This document shows positions 46,057-58,299 of a DNA stretch of 64,000 bases, piece by piece. Origin of the DNA: Monoplex corrugatus (lineage: Eukaryota > Mollusca > Gastropoda > Littorinimorpha > Ranellidae); the NCBI GenBank assembly GCA_030674185.1, contig CM060315.1, positions 90,666,926 to 90,730,925 on the forward strand, written 5' to 3'. The notes beneath the pieces are model-generated. The model saw nothing but the letters and a program-made list of their open reading frames with translations. It was not told the DNA's origin and searched no databases. Position 1 is the stretch's first letter, and every line of letters begins with the position of its first letter. The translations under genes were made by a program, and so were the position numbers.

Positions 46057-47659
46057 TCAATGCCGCATGAAAAATTGAAATTGGGTTTTGAGTTAAAAGA
46101 TTTATATGGTTTTGAAGATATTGTTGTTCTGAGTAAAAAGCAGTTTAAATGTTTCAGATCGGACTATTACTGTATTAGTTCAAGAGATATTCGAATTTGA
46201 AGCGTCAAAAATTTCTTAAATTTTGGTACCACGTTTTAGTGGGACAAAGAAGAGATGTGTGGGACCAGCTGTCACAGAACAAACCCATCAAATGGCATGG
46301 TATGCTGATTTTGCTGGAAATTACATTCATTTTGTAATTGTGAGAGACAGACAGGACCAAATGTCATAAAATTTTGATCGTTGATGTATTTTTGTATGCC
46401 GAATTGAATGAAACCATTATCGTAACTCTGCGACGAGCCATTTTTGTCTTATTACAGGAAACATGTGATATTTGGCATGTTTTATCTGTTTTTCATTAAT
46501 AATTGCCCATATTGTATTAATAACAGGCAAAAATGAAGCTAGAAACAAAACAAGGATATATAATCATTTCATGAGAGATATAAAATCATTTTGCTCATCG
46601 TTCAAGTGTCTTATTACTGCAAATTAAACCAAAAAAGTCACGACTCGCTACTTCAGTAGTCTTATGAATAATTTGTAATATTTCTTCAGTTTCTGTACAT
46701 ATAAAAGGAAATATGAGAATCAATGACTTCTGGAATCACTTAAATAGTTGAAATATTAAAAATTACTGCATGCTTTAATGCTACAGGCTATCCAAATATA
46801 TCATCTGATCAATATTCTACTAAAAACTAAACACACACCCATACACATACAACACATACACATACACACACACAGAGGAAAACATATCAGACAAGATTTT
46901 TGCACAGTACATTTGATTTTTATTTTATTCATCAGTATTTAGAAAACTGACTGACTGACTGACTGTGGATGAGTCAAGTCCCCGAACACTTAGCACAGCC
47001 AGCGTCCAAAGAAAACTTCTGGAAGGATATGGGACCACTCGCCATTCAGGAACAGGTCACTTAACACCTACAATAGAGAAATATATGAATTTCTGCGTAA
47101 TATATACTATTCATTGAGAGACTGGAAAGGAAAGGAAACCATAATGCATAGTCTCCACATCAATATTACTTTAACATTAAGCCCAAACTCGCGACTTTGA
47201 TTTTTGGGATATTACTGGTAAAAATCCACCAAAGCAAAGCAATCCTGCTAAGTGTTTCCAGTGTACTCTTGCCCTTTAATACGAATCAATAATAGGCTAC
47301 TACTAAATAAGATTTAATCTTCCCGTTAAAACAAATTAATGACAATAGGCATATCCTTTCCAGATACTGACTACAAATTGAAACAACTACGTAAGGTAAT
47401 GGATGGCCTACTTTACAAATAATACAACTCAGCCTTCTATTCAGTTTCAAAACCTAAATAAAGAATATTATAACAATGAACAGAAGATTTTGTTTTGTGA
47501 CATTCTAAATCTCTGTGTGTATTAGTGTGTGTGTGTGTGTGTTGTCAGAGAGAGAGAGAGAGAGAAAGAGAGAGAAAAAAAAGAGGATCATGCCTGTTAA
47601 CAATGACTTGGATATGAATGTACTGGGGCCTATTTACTTATTTATTCATTTTTTGTTCT

Positions 47660-47729
<70 letters not shown>

Positions 47730-48821
47730 CATGTCAAGGAAAGTACAATGACTTGCACAGAATTGTTTTTTGATTTGAAAAAAAATTATTTATATCTGTT
47801 TATTCATTCATTTAAAATTTGAGTGAGAGAGAGAGAGTTGGAGGAGGCGGGTTACCCCTCTGTTTGGGCAAACCCATTTTCCACGGCCCCGCGAAGCCCG
47901 TCGATCACATAGTATTTTTAGTAGTAAGCTCGCCCGTCATGGGGTGAGCAGGTCTACACAGCGACATGCGAATTAGCATGACCTCGGGAAGGAAATGGTT
48001 GACAAACCAAGCTTCGGCTAACAACTCCGAATCGAGTTCAAACGCAGTAGTCCTTTTCTTGAAAAATACAATATTACAGATAAAACAGAACTTGATCTGT
48101 TGATTGCTAGATCAAGTCTTTGACAGTGCAAAACTTGCCGAGTTGAAACTTGCACAGCGTTCTGTTTCGCGTTGTAGGCTTACTCAGGCTACTGGCGTCG
48201 GCACATTCTGACGTTGATCTGGTACAGATCCTCATGTAAAAAGTTGGCATATGGCTGTATTTTAAATCAAATTGATTTCATATTATACTAATATATAGAA
48301 AAAAGCATGTAAAATCGAATCCCGCCGACGACAAGTTCCAAAAATGGCGACTTGCCTGCAAACTTTTCCGATGAAAAAAAGCAAAACTTTGGAAGCGTCG
48401 ATCTCTGTTCGAAACTGGCACACATAGCTGTCGTCGGGATATATCATTCTGTTACATTAATTCTCATTGGCTGCAAAATTACAATGTGATTGGTTCACAA
48501 ATATAGCCGTACCGACCGAAATAGTGAAGCATCCCGAACAAACTTCGATTCTAAACGCATACCGTCGCCGCGATTCCGCCCGAAACGCGGATTTTCGACT
48601 TTCTCATCAAATAACTAATTCCATTTTTGCTCCAAGTATATAAAAAGGCAATCATTCAAATCTTTATTCATTTCTTATTCACATAAGACCAAAAATAAGA
48701 ATGAAACACCGATTAAAGAGGCAGTAATACTTGATTGAACTGAAGACCCCCCCAGTTTTGCGGCCGGCCCCGGTTTTCCCCAAATTTGACGTCGCGTTTC
48801 GGTTCGCACGGCATTGCTAAG
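46057..48821. mobile_element. 2765 bp insert of unknown family
   Basis: Absent from copy A, which reads CTTGTGAAGATC across this point. The insert is flanked by a 5 bp direct repeat TTGTG (46052-46056, 48822-48826). The ends carry a short inverted motif: CAATGCCG at 46058 and CGGCATTG at 48809. The left two thirds are AT-rich. A GA array occupies 47545-47730. The right third (47840-48810) is richer in CpG. No open frame long enough to suggest a transposase is present. It could be a non-autonomous DNA transposon or a composite; family not recognised. Confidence 0.55.
47545..47730 (+). repeat. (GA)n microsatellite, two blocks
   Basis: GA at 47546-47590 and a pure run of about 66 bases at 47662-47727, inside the 2765 bp insert. 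Confidence 0.95.
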
Positions 48822-49306
48822 TTGTGAAGATCAGGATTTTACAGGCTAAACAATAATCATTTGTCATACTTACAACGGCTACACTAGACTGGAATTTGCA
48901 AGTAAGTTGACGAACCAATTTCAGATTTGAAAACCACGCCATTTGTCGCTGTCTGGCTCAGTGGCTGTGTCTTTGTACGTACGTGGCTTTGTAGTTTGTA
49001 ACAAAGTTTGTTTGAATCAAAGCTACTGCTTTTACTAGTTTTAGCAAGCTACAATCGCATTTCCTACACAAATTCTTGTATTTAAACAGTAGTAATCATA
49101 CAATGGATGACAATGAATATTATTCATTGAAAAAATGCAGACCTTGCGGTTAAAAATCGTGGAATTTCCGCTGATTTGGTGTAGGTGTGCTCCTCCTCGA
49201 CCGTGTTGTGAGGCAAGTGACTTACCTGCCCTTCGATCCGGTTTCCGTTAAGGGAAGTAACTCGATGATTGTTTTATATAAGGGTCGTCAACGATGCCGT
49301 CCCATG

Positions 49307-49556
49307 CGGGCCACAGTAGCTCAGTTGGTTTGAGCGTCGGATTCACATGCTAATGATTGTGGGTTCAATCCCGGGGTGCGCTATATTAAAACTGGCCTTC
49401 TCACTGTTCCATCTTAACATCATTGTTGTTCTGGTGGTGTCAGTGTAGGATTAGATAGGTCCCCCTTCCCCCACTTCCCTGGGATGGTTATCCCCGTCGG
49501 CCATAACACCTGAGGTGGGTGTCGACGTAAAAATTCAACCAAATCAATCAATCAAA
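49307..49556 (+). mobile_element. tRNA-derived SINE with target-site duplication (copy B)
   Basis: Same 250 bp element as 6986-7235, with A box at 49317-49328, B box at 49362-49372, ATCA-type tail, and the same 11 bp duplication GCCGTCCCATG at 49296-49306 and 49557-49567. Inserted before the segment was duplicated. Confidence 0.9.
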
Positions 49557-49731
49557 GCCGTCCCATGTGAGTGGGTTGGGGATAATTATAGTGGTAGCAG
49601 CACTGCGGTAAAGCATATAAAATCATGTTCTGTACAGATCGTAGTTAAGAATGCCCGCTCGTATGCAGTTATGACTACAAGGAATCATATTAGTGCTAGA
49701 AAGATATTGGCAGCGCTTCGAAAACGATTGA

Positions 49732-49838
<107 letters not shown>

Positions 49839-49849
49839 TCCCAAGACTG

Positions 49850-50330
49850 TTCCTGATTTCTTCATGCTCTTAATATAAAGACAGTGTCACCAGGTTTCAG
49901 GGGTATCGCTTCTCTTGCAGTGTGACGAAGATTGAAGTAAGAGCATAGTTTCTGTTTCATGTTCTCTTCTTTCTGTCTGATGAGGGAGTGATCAGGGATC
50001 TTTGGGAGAAGGTTGGAGGGAACAATGGGGATTTTTGTTTTCAATTTTCTTCCCATCAACATTTCACTGGGGGGGGGGGGGGGGGGGGGCAATGGACTTG
50101 CCCTGTACAGAAGGAGAGCATTATAGAGATCCTTTGCTTCTTTGAGTAGGTTCTTCACGGCTCTTTCGGCCTCTCCATAACTTTAGGGATAGTGAGGAGA
50201 GCATGTGGTGTGTGTGAAACTGAAATCTACAGCAAAGTTGCGGAATTATGTACTGACGAACTGAGGCCCATTGTCCGAGACAATAACATCAGGGATGCCA
50301 TGGATCGCAAAAATGCTCTTCCAAGCCCAG
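49850..50330 (-). pseudogene. Second Gypsy-type integrase fossil (copy B)
   Basis: Minus-strand remnants matching 7520-8070, with LLKEAKDLYNALLLYRASPL, the LMGRKLKTKIPIVPSN block and a PGDTVFILR tail. A run of about 20 G at 50070-50090 adds a polyproline stretch. The catalytic core region between the DNGP motif and the tandem array is shorter than in A. Dead. Confidence 0.7.
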
Positions 50331-50584
50331 ACCACAATGACAAAGGTCTTGCCGTGAAGGTCAAACAAATCCATGCCCAGACCACAATGACAAAGGTCTT
50401 GCCATGAAGGTCAAACAAATCCATGCCTAGACCACAATGACAAAGGTCTTGCCGTCAAGGTCAAACAAATCCATGCCCAGACCACAATGACAGAGGTCTT
50501 GCCATGAAGGTCAAACAAATCCATGCCCAGACCACAATGACAAAGGTCTTGCCGTGAAGGTCAAACAAATCCATGCCCAGTCTG
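50331..50584 (-). repeat. 50 bp tandem repeat built from integrase coding sequence (copy B)
   Basis: Five units of exactly 50 bp (starts at 50331, 50381, 50431, 50481 and 50531), each covering the codons of MDLFDLHGKTF on the minus strand. Confidence 0.9.
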
Positions 50585-50657
50585 GACCATGGCTGATCGG
50601 GGAATGAGGAGGGAAGGAGGGGTTTCTTGTGTGTTGGTCTATGCTTGGCACAGGTGT

Positions 50658-51020
50658 CACATATACTTTGATGTCATTGTTAATATGTACACTTTGATAT
50701 CACTGTTAATATGTATACTTTCATATCACTGTCAATATGTATACTTTGATGTCACTGTTAATATGTATACTTTGATGTCACTGTTAACATGTATACTTTG
50801 ATATCACTGTTAATATGTATACTTTGATGTCACTGTTAACATGTATACTTTCATATCACTGTTAATATGTATACTTTGATGTCACTGTTAATATGTATAC
50901 TTTGATGTCACTGTTAATATGTATTCTTTCATGTCACTGTTAATATGTATTCTTTCATGTCACTGTTAATATAATACTTTGATGTCACTGTTAATATGTA
51001 TTTTTTCATGTCATATTAAT
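50658..51020 (+). repeat. 26 bp minisatellite (copy B)
   Basis: About 14 units, same two variant classes as copy A plus TTTGATATCACTG forms. Confidence 0.9.
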
Positions 51021-51039
51021 TCTATGTAAAGTAGCACCG

Positions 51040-51040
<1 letters not shown>

Positions 51041-51112
<72 letters not shown>
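51041..51112 (+). repeat. (CA)n microsatellite at the duplication boundary
   Basis: Pure CA run that begins exactly where homology between copies A and B stops. Confidence 0.95.
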
Positions 51113-51114
<2 letters not shown>

Positions 51115-51820
51115 CACACTCATAAAAGCCAAGATTACAAATGTGTATGCAATCAGACTGGTATGTCTTATCCCTGCAAAACACGCTCGTATATCACATG
51201 TTCTTTCACTCAAAACATATTATCATGTATGGCTCATCGGCAATGGCCAGTTCCCTCCTTCCCCATCACCCCCCCCCCCCACACACACACACACACATAC
51301 ACACACACACACACACACAAAACACTTGCTTGAAGCACTGAATGCAAGGTTTAAACAAATGTCTCCCCTGCAAACCAAGGTCATGCATGTGTAGGCTAAA
51401 TCATAAAAATCCAAAATGTTCTTCACGCTCACAACACACTGTCATCATGACTCATGCTCTGCGGCAACAATACTCCTTCCCCCTCATCCTCCCTCATCAA
51501 AATAACTGGCTTGAAGTACTGAATGCAAAGTTTTAAACAATCTTAACCCTGCACAGCAAAGTCATAGACGTGTAAATACTAAAATCTACACTTACAACAC
51601 ACTATCATACATGGATCACCTTGAAGAGAAACTACCCATCCCCCTGTCGAAAAATTGATCTGAAACACTGAATGCAAGGTTTTAAAAACGCCATCATTAT
51701 ACAACAGTTCACAAGCAGTGCTCCATCAACAAACACTAAGGTAAATCTAGGACTTCCCACCAGGTTGGTGTACCCACCTTCTGCATGTTGTGTAGGGATG
51801 TTATAAAATGTGTGTGTGCA
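51113..51820. other. Non-coding, with short internal duplicates
   Basis: C run and CA tract at 51270-51322. Three loosely repeated blocks of about 160 bp (around 51330, 51500 and 51660) share CTGAATGCAAGGTTT or CTGAATGCAAAGTTT. No gene. Confidence 0.5.
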
Positions 51821-53803
51821 TGATGTTCATGGGTAACAATACTGATGTCTTCTATACAATGTGTGTGTATGATGTTCATGAGTAACAATACTGATGTCTT
51901 CTGTACAATGTGTGTATGATGTTCATGGGTAACAATACTGATGTCTTCTATACAATGTGTGTGTATGATGTTCATGGGTAACAATACTGATGTCTTCTAT
52001 ACAAAATATGTGTATGATGTTCATGGGTAACAATACTGATGTATTCTATACAATGTGTGTGTATGGTGTTCATGGGTAACAATACTGAAGTCTTCTGTAC
52101 AATGTGTGTTATGATGTTCATGGGTAACAATACTGATGTCTTCTATACAAAGTGTGTGTATGATGTTCATGGGTAACAATACTGATGTCTTCTATACAAT
52201 ATGTGTGTATGATGTTCATGGGTAACAATATTGATGTCTTCTATACAAAGTGTGTGTGTGCATGATGTTCATGGGTAACAATACTGATGTGTCTTCTATA
52301 CAAAATATGTGTATGATGTTCATGGGTAACAATACTGATGTGTCTTCTATACAAAGTGTGTGTATGATGTTCATGGGTAACAATACTGATGTCTTCTGTA
52401 CAATGTGTGTGTATGATGTTCATGGGTAACAATACTGATGTCTTCTATACAAGTGTGTGTATGATGTTCATGGGTAACAATACTGATGTGTCTTCTTACA
52501 ATGTGTGTATGATGTTCATGGTAACAATACTGATGTCTTCTGTACAATGTGTGTGTATGATGTTCATGGGTAACAATACTGATGTCTTCTGTACAATGTG
52601 TGTGTATGATGTTCATGGTAACAATACTGATGTCTTCTGTACAATGTGTATGTATGATGTTCATGGGTAACAATACTGATGTGTCTTCTATACAAAATGT
52701 TGTGTATGATGTTCATGGGTAACAATACTGATGTCTTCTGTACAATGTGTGTGTATGATGTTCATGGGTAACCATACTGATGTCTTCTATACAAAGTGTG
52801 TGTATGATGTTCATGGGTAACAATACTGATGTCTTCTGTACAATGTGTGTGTATGATGTTCATGGGTAACAATACTGATGTCTTCTGTACAATGTGTGGT
52901 ATGATGTTCATGGGTAACAATACTGATGTCTTCTATACAAAGTGTGTGCATGATGTTCATGGGTAACAATACTGATGTGTCTTCTGTACAATGTGTGTGT
53001 ATGATGTTCATGGTAACAATACTGATGTCTTCTGTACAATTGTGTGTATGATGTTCATGGGTAACAATACTGATGTCTTCTATACAAAATATGTGTATGA
53101 TGTTCATGGGTAACAATACTGATGTGTCTTCTATACAATGTGTGTGTATGATGTTCATGGGTAACAATACTGATGTGTCTTCTGTACAATGTGTGTGTAT
53201 GATGTTCATGGGTAACAATACTGATGTCTTCTGTACAATGTGTGTGTATGATGTTCATGGGTAACAATACTGATGTCTTCTGTACAATGTGTGTGTATGA
53301 TGTTCATGGGTAACAATACTGATGTCTTCTATACAATGTGTGTGTATGATGTTCATGGGTAACAATACTGATGTGTCTTCTGTACAATGTGTGTGTATGG
53401 TGTTCATGGGTAACAATACTGATGTGTCTTCTGTACAATGTGTGTGTATGATGTTCATGGGTAACAATACTGATGTCTTCTATACAAAGTGTGTGTATGA
53501 TGTTCATAGGTAACAATACTGATGTCTTCTATACAATGTGTGTGTATGGTGTTCATGGGTAACAATACTGATGTGTCTTCTGTACAATGTGTGTGTATGA
53601 TGTTCATGGTAACAATACTGATGTCTTCTGTACAATGTGTGTGTATGATTTCATGGTAACAATACTGATGTCTTCTATACAATGTGTGTGTATGATGTTC
53701 ATGGGTAACAATAATGATGTCTTCTATACAATGTGTGTGTATGATGTTCATGGTAACAATACTGATGTCTTCTATACAAAGTGTATGTATGATGTTCATG
53801 GGT
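51821..53803 (+). repeat. 49 bp satellite array
   Basis: About 41 units. The unit is roughly TGATGTTCATGGGTAACAAT, ACTGATGTCTTCTATACAAT, GTGTGTGTA. Variants: TAT or TGT before ACAA, CAAT or CAAAG, an extra TG before TCTTC, loss of one G in GGGTAAC, and GTGTGTG length differences. Open frames on either strand are repeat-derived. Confidence 0.95.
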
Positions 53804-53925
53804 AAAAGTATTGAATGTGTCTTACATGTGTTAATTTTTACGCCACCTGTGGCCACAGAGGCTGGCACAGATGCGATGATGATGATGACAATGAGGGTGA
53901 TAATCATGATGTTGGGGAGATGATG

Positions 53926-54545
53926 AAGGTCTGCAGAAGCCCAGGCCACTTCAACATAAACCTAGAAGGGGAAAAAGTGAAACCAGTAACCTAGTTCAAA
54001 GATCTTGGAAACATCATCACAGACGATGGAAAGCTGAGCAGACAAACAGAGACCAGAGAACAAAAAGCCAGCAATATCATCTGCCAGCTCGACCCTCTCC
54101 TACAACACGCACACATCCCAATGGAAACCAAAACAAAGCTGATTAATTCTATCTTCAACCCCACACTCACCTACCAGTGTCAGACCTGAACCCTGACCAA
54201 ACCGTTTGAAAGAAAGATCACAACCAGCAAGATGCGCTGCTTACAAAGAGCTGTCAACAAGACCAGAGGAGACATGATCAGGAATACAACAATCAGAGAA
54301 ATGGTGGGGACAACACCAATCTATCATCACATAACGGGGCAGAGGATAAAATGCTAGGATGCCTCAGCTGAATACCGATCTCCCACCCGACCCATCATGC
54401 ATACAACGTTTGAATCACTGGATACAAGGCCAGAGGCAGACCAAGAAAGACCTAGATCAATGGTGTCAATACACTCTGACGTCCCACAACATCACACCAA
54501 GATAGGCTTTCAAATATTCCCGCAGACAGAAGGCGCTTTCTTCCT
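53926..54545 (+). pseudogene. LINE reverse transcriptase C-terminal fossil
   Basis: One frame from 53926 reads FNINLEGEKVKPVT, stop, FKDLGNIITDDGKLSRQTET, then TLTYQCQT, stop, TLTKPFERKITTSKMRCLQR and NKTRGDMIRNTTIREM. This is the post-catalytic region of a LINE reverse transcriptase (the FKYLG..IT.DG and YG.ESWTLTK-like blocks). 5'-truncated, with at least two stops (one replacing the conserved Trp codon, TGG to TGA). It differs from the other three LINEs in the window. Confidence 0.7.
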
Positions 54546-54753
54546 TAGTGTCTCTGGTAGTATAAGTGGATAAATGAAGAAAAGTACGTAAAACAAGTTT
54601 TTGAGAAAATTCTTTGAAAATGGCAATGTCCAGTGTTATATTACAGTGAAGAAAATGCCACTACATGCTGTTAAACAAAGAGAATGGTGCTGTACTTAAG
54701 GTACCCCATATTGTCAATTTTTTTATATAACACAGAGCCAATCCATAATGCAG
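54546..54753. other. 3' flank of the receptor gene
   Basis: AT-rich. It should contain the 3' UTR of the minus-strand receptor; no clear AATAAA was found on that strand. Confidence 0.4.
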
Positions 54754-57700
54754 TTAATTACTGACATGTAAATCAGCGTGAGATTCCAGCCATTTTAACA
54801 GCTTTGTCTCTCGGGATTTTCTTCGTTTTTCTGCCATCGTGTTGAAGGTATAGACAAAGGGATTCAGAGCAGAGTTTAGTGGCAATACGAAGATAGCTAA
54901 GGCAACATTTACCTCTCTAGGCATAGGAATACCAGCCAATGCCAAAAATCCACACAGTCCTACAGGAAACCAGCACATGAAATCTGTTACAGCTACAGTG
55001 ATCAATCGCTGTGCTATGGTCATGTCTCGTGATGCTTTTGTTCGTATTAGTTTTTAGTGCATTCTTCTGTACTGACCAGTAGATAAAAGCTTGGCCAGTT
55101 GAGATCAGCACAAACAGAATGAAATTAAGGACGATCAATATACCAAAGGAATATATCCATCCTTTAAAACTTTTCTGAGTGACTGGGAGTGGAATACAAA
55201 TACCTGTCTGACTGTAAAACTCCCAGTGTGATGTCACTGGAAGTAATGGTAACAAAGCAACAAGCCAACCAATCAACCAAGTCAGCAGACAAGCTATTGC
55301 TGCTGATACTGTCTCAAATCGGAAGGTGCTGAATGGAAAGTGAAGGACAATGAAACGATCCAGGGTGATGAGCCAAATGGTCAGAGCTGATACTTCACTG
55401 GACAGCAGAGACAGAAAACCAGCCACCTTGCAGGCCACACTGCTTGTCCATGTGTCATCATAATAGAGATATTTACCACGGAACAGTTCATCAGCCACAC
55501 CAATAATAGCAATGTAGACACCCATCAGAAAGTCAGCCATGGTCAGGTTGGTGACGAACACACTGAAGCCACTTAAAGACGTTTTCTGTGCACACAGACG
55601 TGCAACAAAACAGAAGATGTTACCTGTCACTGACAGACAGCTAATCAGCCAGAGAAACACTCGGTACATTGCTGATTGAAGTAAATCTTCACACGAGGAA
55701 ATACCGTCTTTTGGGGAATAGCAAAACGTTTCATCAAACTTATACGGTAATATTTCTTTGCAGCACAATTTAGAATTCATTGTTGATATAACATGGAGAT
55801 TGACAAGATCTCTGAATATATCAGGTGGAAATGATTTCACAGGACTACCTTCCATGTACAATGCCGTTAACTTTGGTGTAAACCGAAAACCACCAGTGCT
55901 AACAATATTGATAGTAGTAAACGTCAAATTCAGTTTTTGCAATTTCAAGAACTTGGAAAACACCTTGGTGCTAAACACTGTCAGAGTGGTATATGACAAA
56001 TCAATCGTTGTGAGTGTACTTTGCTCAATATCAGATGAGGGATAAGAGCAGAGTGAGGTGATGGGATTGTTGGACAGGGACAGTGTCTGTAGATTTTCTA
56101 AACCAACAAAATTAGTCATGTTGACATACTGCAGTTTGTTGCTAGTGAGATCAAGGAACTGTAAGTTGGGCAGCAGCATACTGGACAAGTCAGTCAAAAA
56201 AGCATTCGGCAAGAATCAGTCGAATAAGATACGTTTGATTACTCACTTCAGACAGATTGATTCCTGTAGATGTAACATCCAAGTAACGAAGCTGTTGAAA
56301 GAGGTGAGCAGAGAAAAGGTTGATGACACAGAAATGTGTGACCTTGACACAGACAGCCCACAGGACAGGTCACATCACATGACAATTCATCATCACACAG
56401 TGGGCAGTGAGGCCAGCCATCACACAGGTGGTCACCATGTACACATATCATAGACGTTCTGCATAGAAAGAACCCTGGACACGTCAGTTCATTACATCCC
56501 TCTTCATCCTCATGGTCCATACAGTCGTACATTCCATTGCATCGTGTGTAGACAGGCAGACAGTCATTGAACTTACCAGGACAACGGTAGTGGCTGTCAG
56601 GGCAGGACTCATTGGACTTTATTGGGGTTGAAAGGAAACTTCTGATACCATCAAAATTGATGAGAACAGGGGATGGAAAAACTGGTGCCTCGATAATCAT
56701 CTTGTGTCTGTACTTATCACAGTGCAGTTCATCTGATTCGTCCTGACAATGGGATGCTTTGTCACAGACAACATCGAAGGACACACACTGACCGTTAGTA
56801 CAGATAAACATGTTGACACATGGAGGATGCTTACAAAATGACTCATCGCTCTTATCCTGACAGTCTTGTATGAAATTGCATGCTAGTGTGTATGAGAGTG
56901 TAGTGACGTCATCGTCACAGGTAAATAAAGGAACATAGGTGACGTGAGGAACTACAGAACCAAACCCAACATGCGTCTGTGGCATGTGATCAGAAAAAGT
57001 ACACAAAGATGGGTGACCCTGACCACACACGTCATACTGCTGTGAGCCACACAGTAGAAATGTATGTGTCACGTGACCGTCAGGACACGTCATCAGAGAT
57101 TGGTGTGTGTGGATAGGAAAAGGGGTCCTGGTCAACGTTATTGCTTGTGAAGAACGCTGGATCTGATTTTTCCTAAATTCACACATAAGACTAGCCTTGA
57201 ACATTTCTAAATACACAGAACATTGACTTCTCACAAAACGGCCATTATCGCTGAAGATACATAGTGATTCCTGCCCAGTGCTCTGAACGAAACGGTCTGT
57301 AAACTGAACAGAATGGTAAAGGACGGTCCTGTCTTCATTGATGACGTTATTTCTGTACATGTTAGGTAACATGTTCCCAGTGGTCAAGCCGACCCAAACC
57401 TCGTTAGTGATATATAAATATGGAATGGTTAAATTGTCCACCATTTCAGACCAGTCCTCCTTATATTTGGGTACGGCAGACATACCTCCTAAAGATTTGC
57501 AGTACTTGCTAGATGTTTGATACAAATCACGTACCTCACTTACCTCCTTATATGGATCATGGATAAATTTGTAGCAACGATTACATAACGCCACCAAACC
57601 CTGACAGTCAGGACTGCTGAAGGGACAGTGTTCTGTTTCATCATGTCCATCTGCACACTCTGACTTCAGGTTACAGTCCAGGTGGTGCTGAAAGCTGGAA

Positions 57701-58121
57701 TAGTAATCAACAGAACAGTTGAACTTATCATGCGGTATCTTTTGAGGTGTTTGATTTTCAGGGTGAAAGGAAAAGAACAATCTGAAGCACGGTATGTTGA
57801 GGCAGTACTTGTTGTTGTATAGTACTATGAGTGTTGGGGTGTGGAACACAGAGCTATACAACGATTTCAAATGGGAGATCCTCACCAATGTAGAATAGCT
57901 AATACTGCCATCCGTATACAGTTCGACACCTAAAAATGAAACGTATTTCACCATTCTTCTCGTACTGATCATAATAGCATGTCCAGCTGGGGCAGAGATA
58001 TTCCTGTACATGTCAAAAGACTGCCAAGAGCCCTGTGTACCATAATTCCCTTTTGGTGTGATGTGCCCTGATAACGATGATGTCTTCACCAGCAGCAGAT
58101 TTTGAGGCAAAGAATCGTTTC
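54754..58121 (-). CDS. GRL101-like leucine-rich repeat G-protein-coupled receptor, frame broken at three sites
   Basis: Plasma-membrane receptor of the relaxin-receptor-like group with a large ectodomain. Order: CUB-like domain (SFDMYRNISAPAGHAIMIS), an LDLa-like module (CNLKSECADGHDE), a C-type lectin-like domain (CYKFIHDP, VWVGLT, LMCEF), further LDLa modules (CQDKSDESFC, CQDESDELHC, CMDHEDEEGC), leucine-rich repeats (LQFLDLTSNKL, LQTLSLSNNPI), then seven helices. Helix II has NLTMADFLMGVY, helix III ends in LDRF, helix VII carries NPFVY. One-base frameshifts occur at an A4 run (56314-56317), near 56205-56245, and at a T4 run (55036-55039). Reading through each keeps family-typical sequence. 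A minus-strand acceptor (TTTATAG) ends at 58122, so an upstream exon with the signal peptide is expected. A donor-like GTGAGT at 56241-56246 could mark a mini-intron, but joining to the nearby AG at 56181 breaks the frame. Pseudogene or consensus errors. Confidence 0.85.
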
Positions 58122-58158
58122 CTATAAACAAACCAACACACCATCAGACATACCAACC

Positions 58159-58159
58159 A

Positions 58160-58212
<53 letters not shown>
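58159..58212 (+). repeat. (CA)n microsatellite
   Basis: Pure CA run between the receptor exon and the LINE leader; it lies in the presumed intron. Confidence 0.95.
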
Positions 58213-58213
<1 letters not shown>

Positions 58214-58299
58214 TTCAAAATTTGGACGAAATTCAAGATGGCGGAGACACCTAACTAACAAATTTTCAGCTGTCGGAGAAAACGTGTAAAAGGCCCAAT

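Noticed and set aside
51736..53949. Frames with MLPMNIIHTHC or VCMMFMGNN repeats
   Set aside because: Translation of the 49 bp satellite in shifting frames.
56181..56246. 66 bp intron in the receptor gene (GTGAGT to CCAG)
   Set aside because: Joining these sites puts a stop in the next exon within ten codons, so a frameshift fits better.
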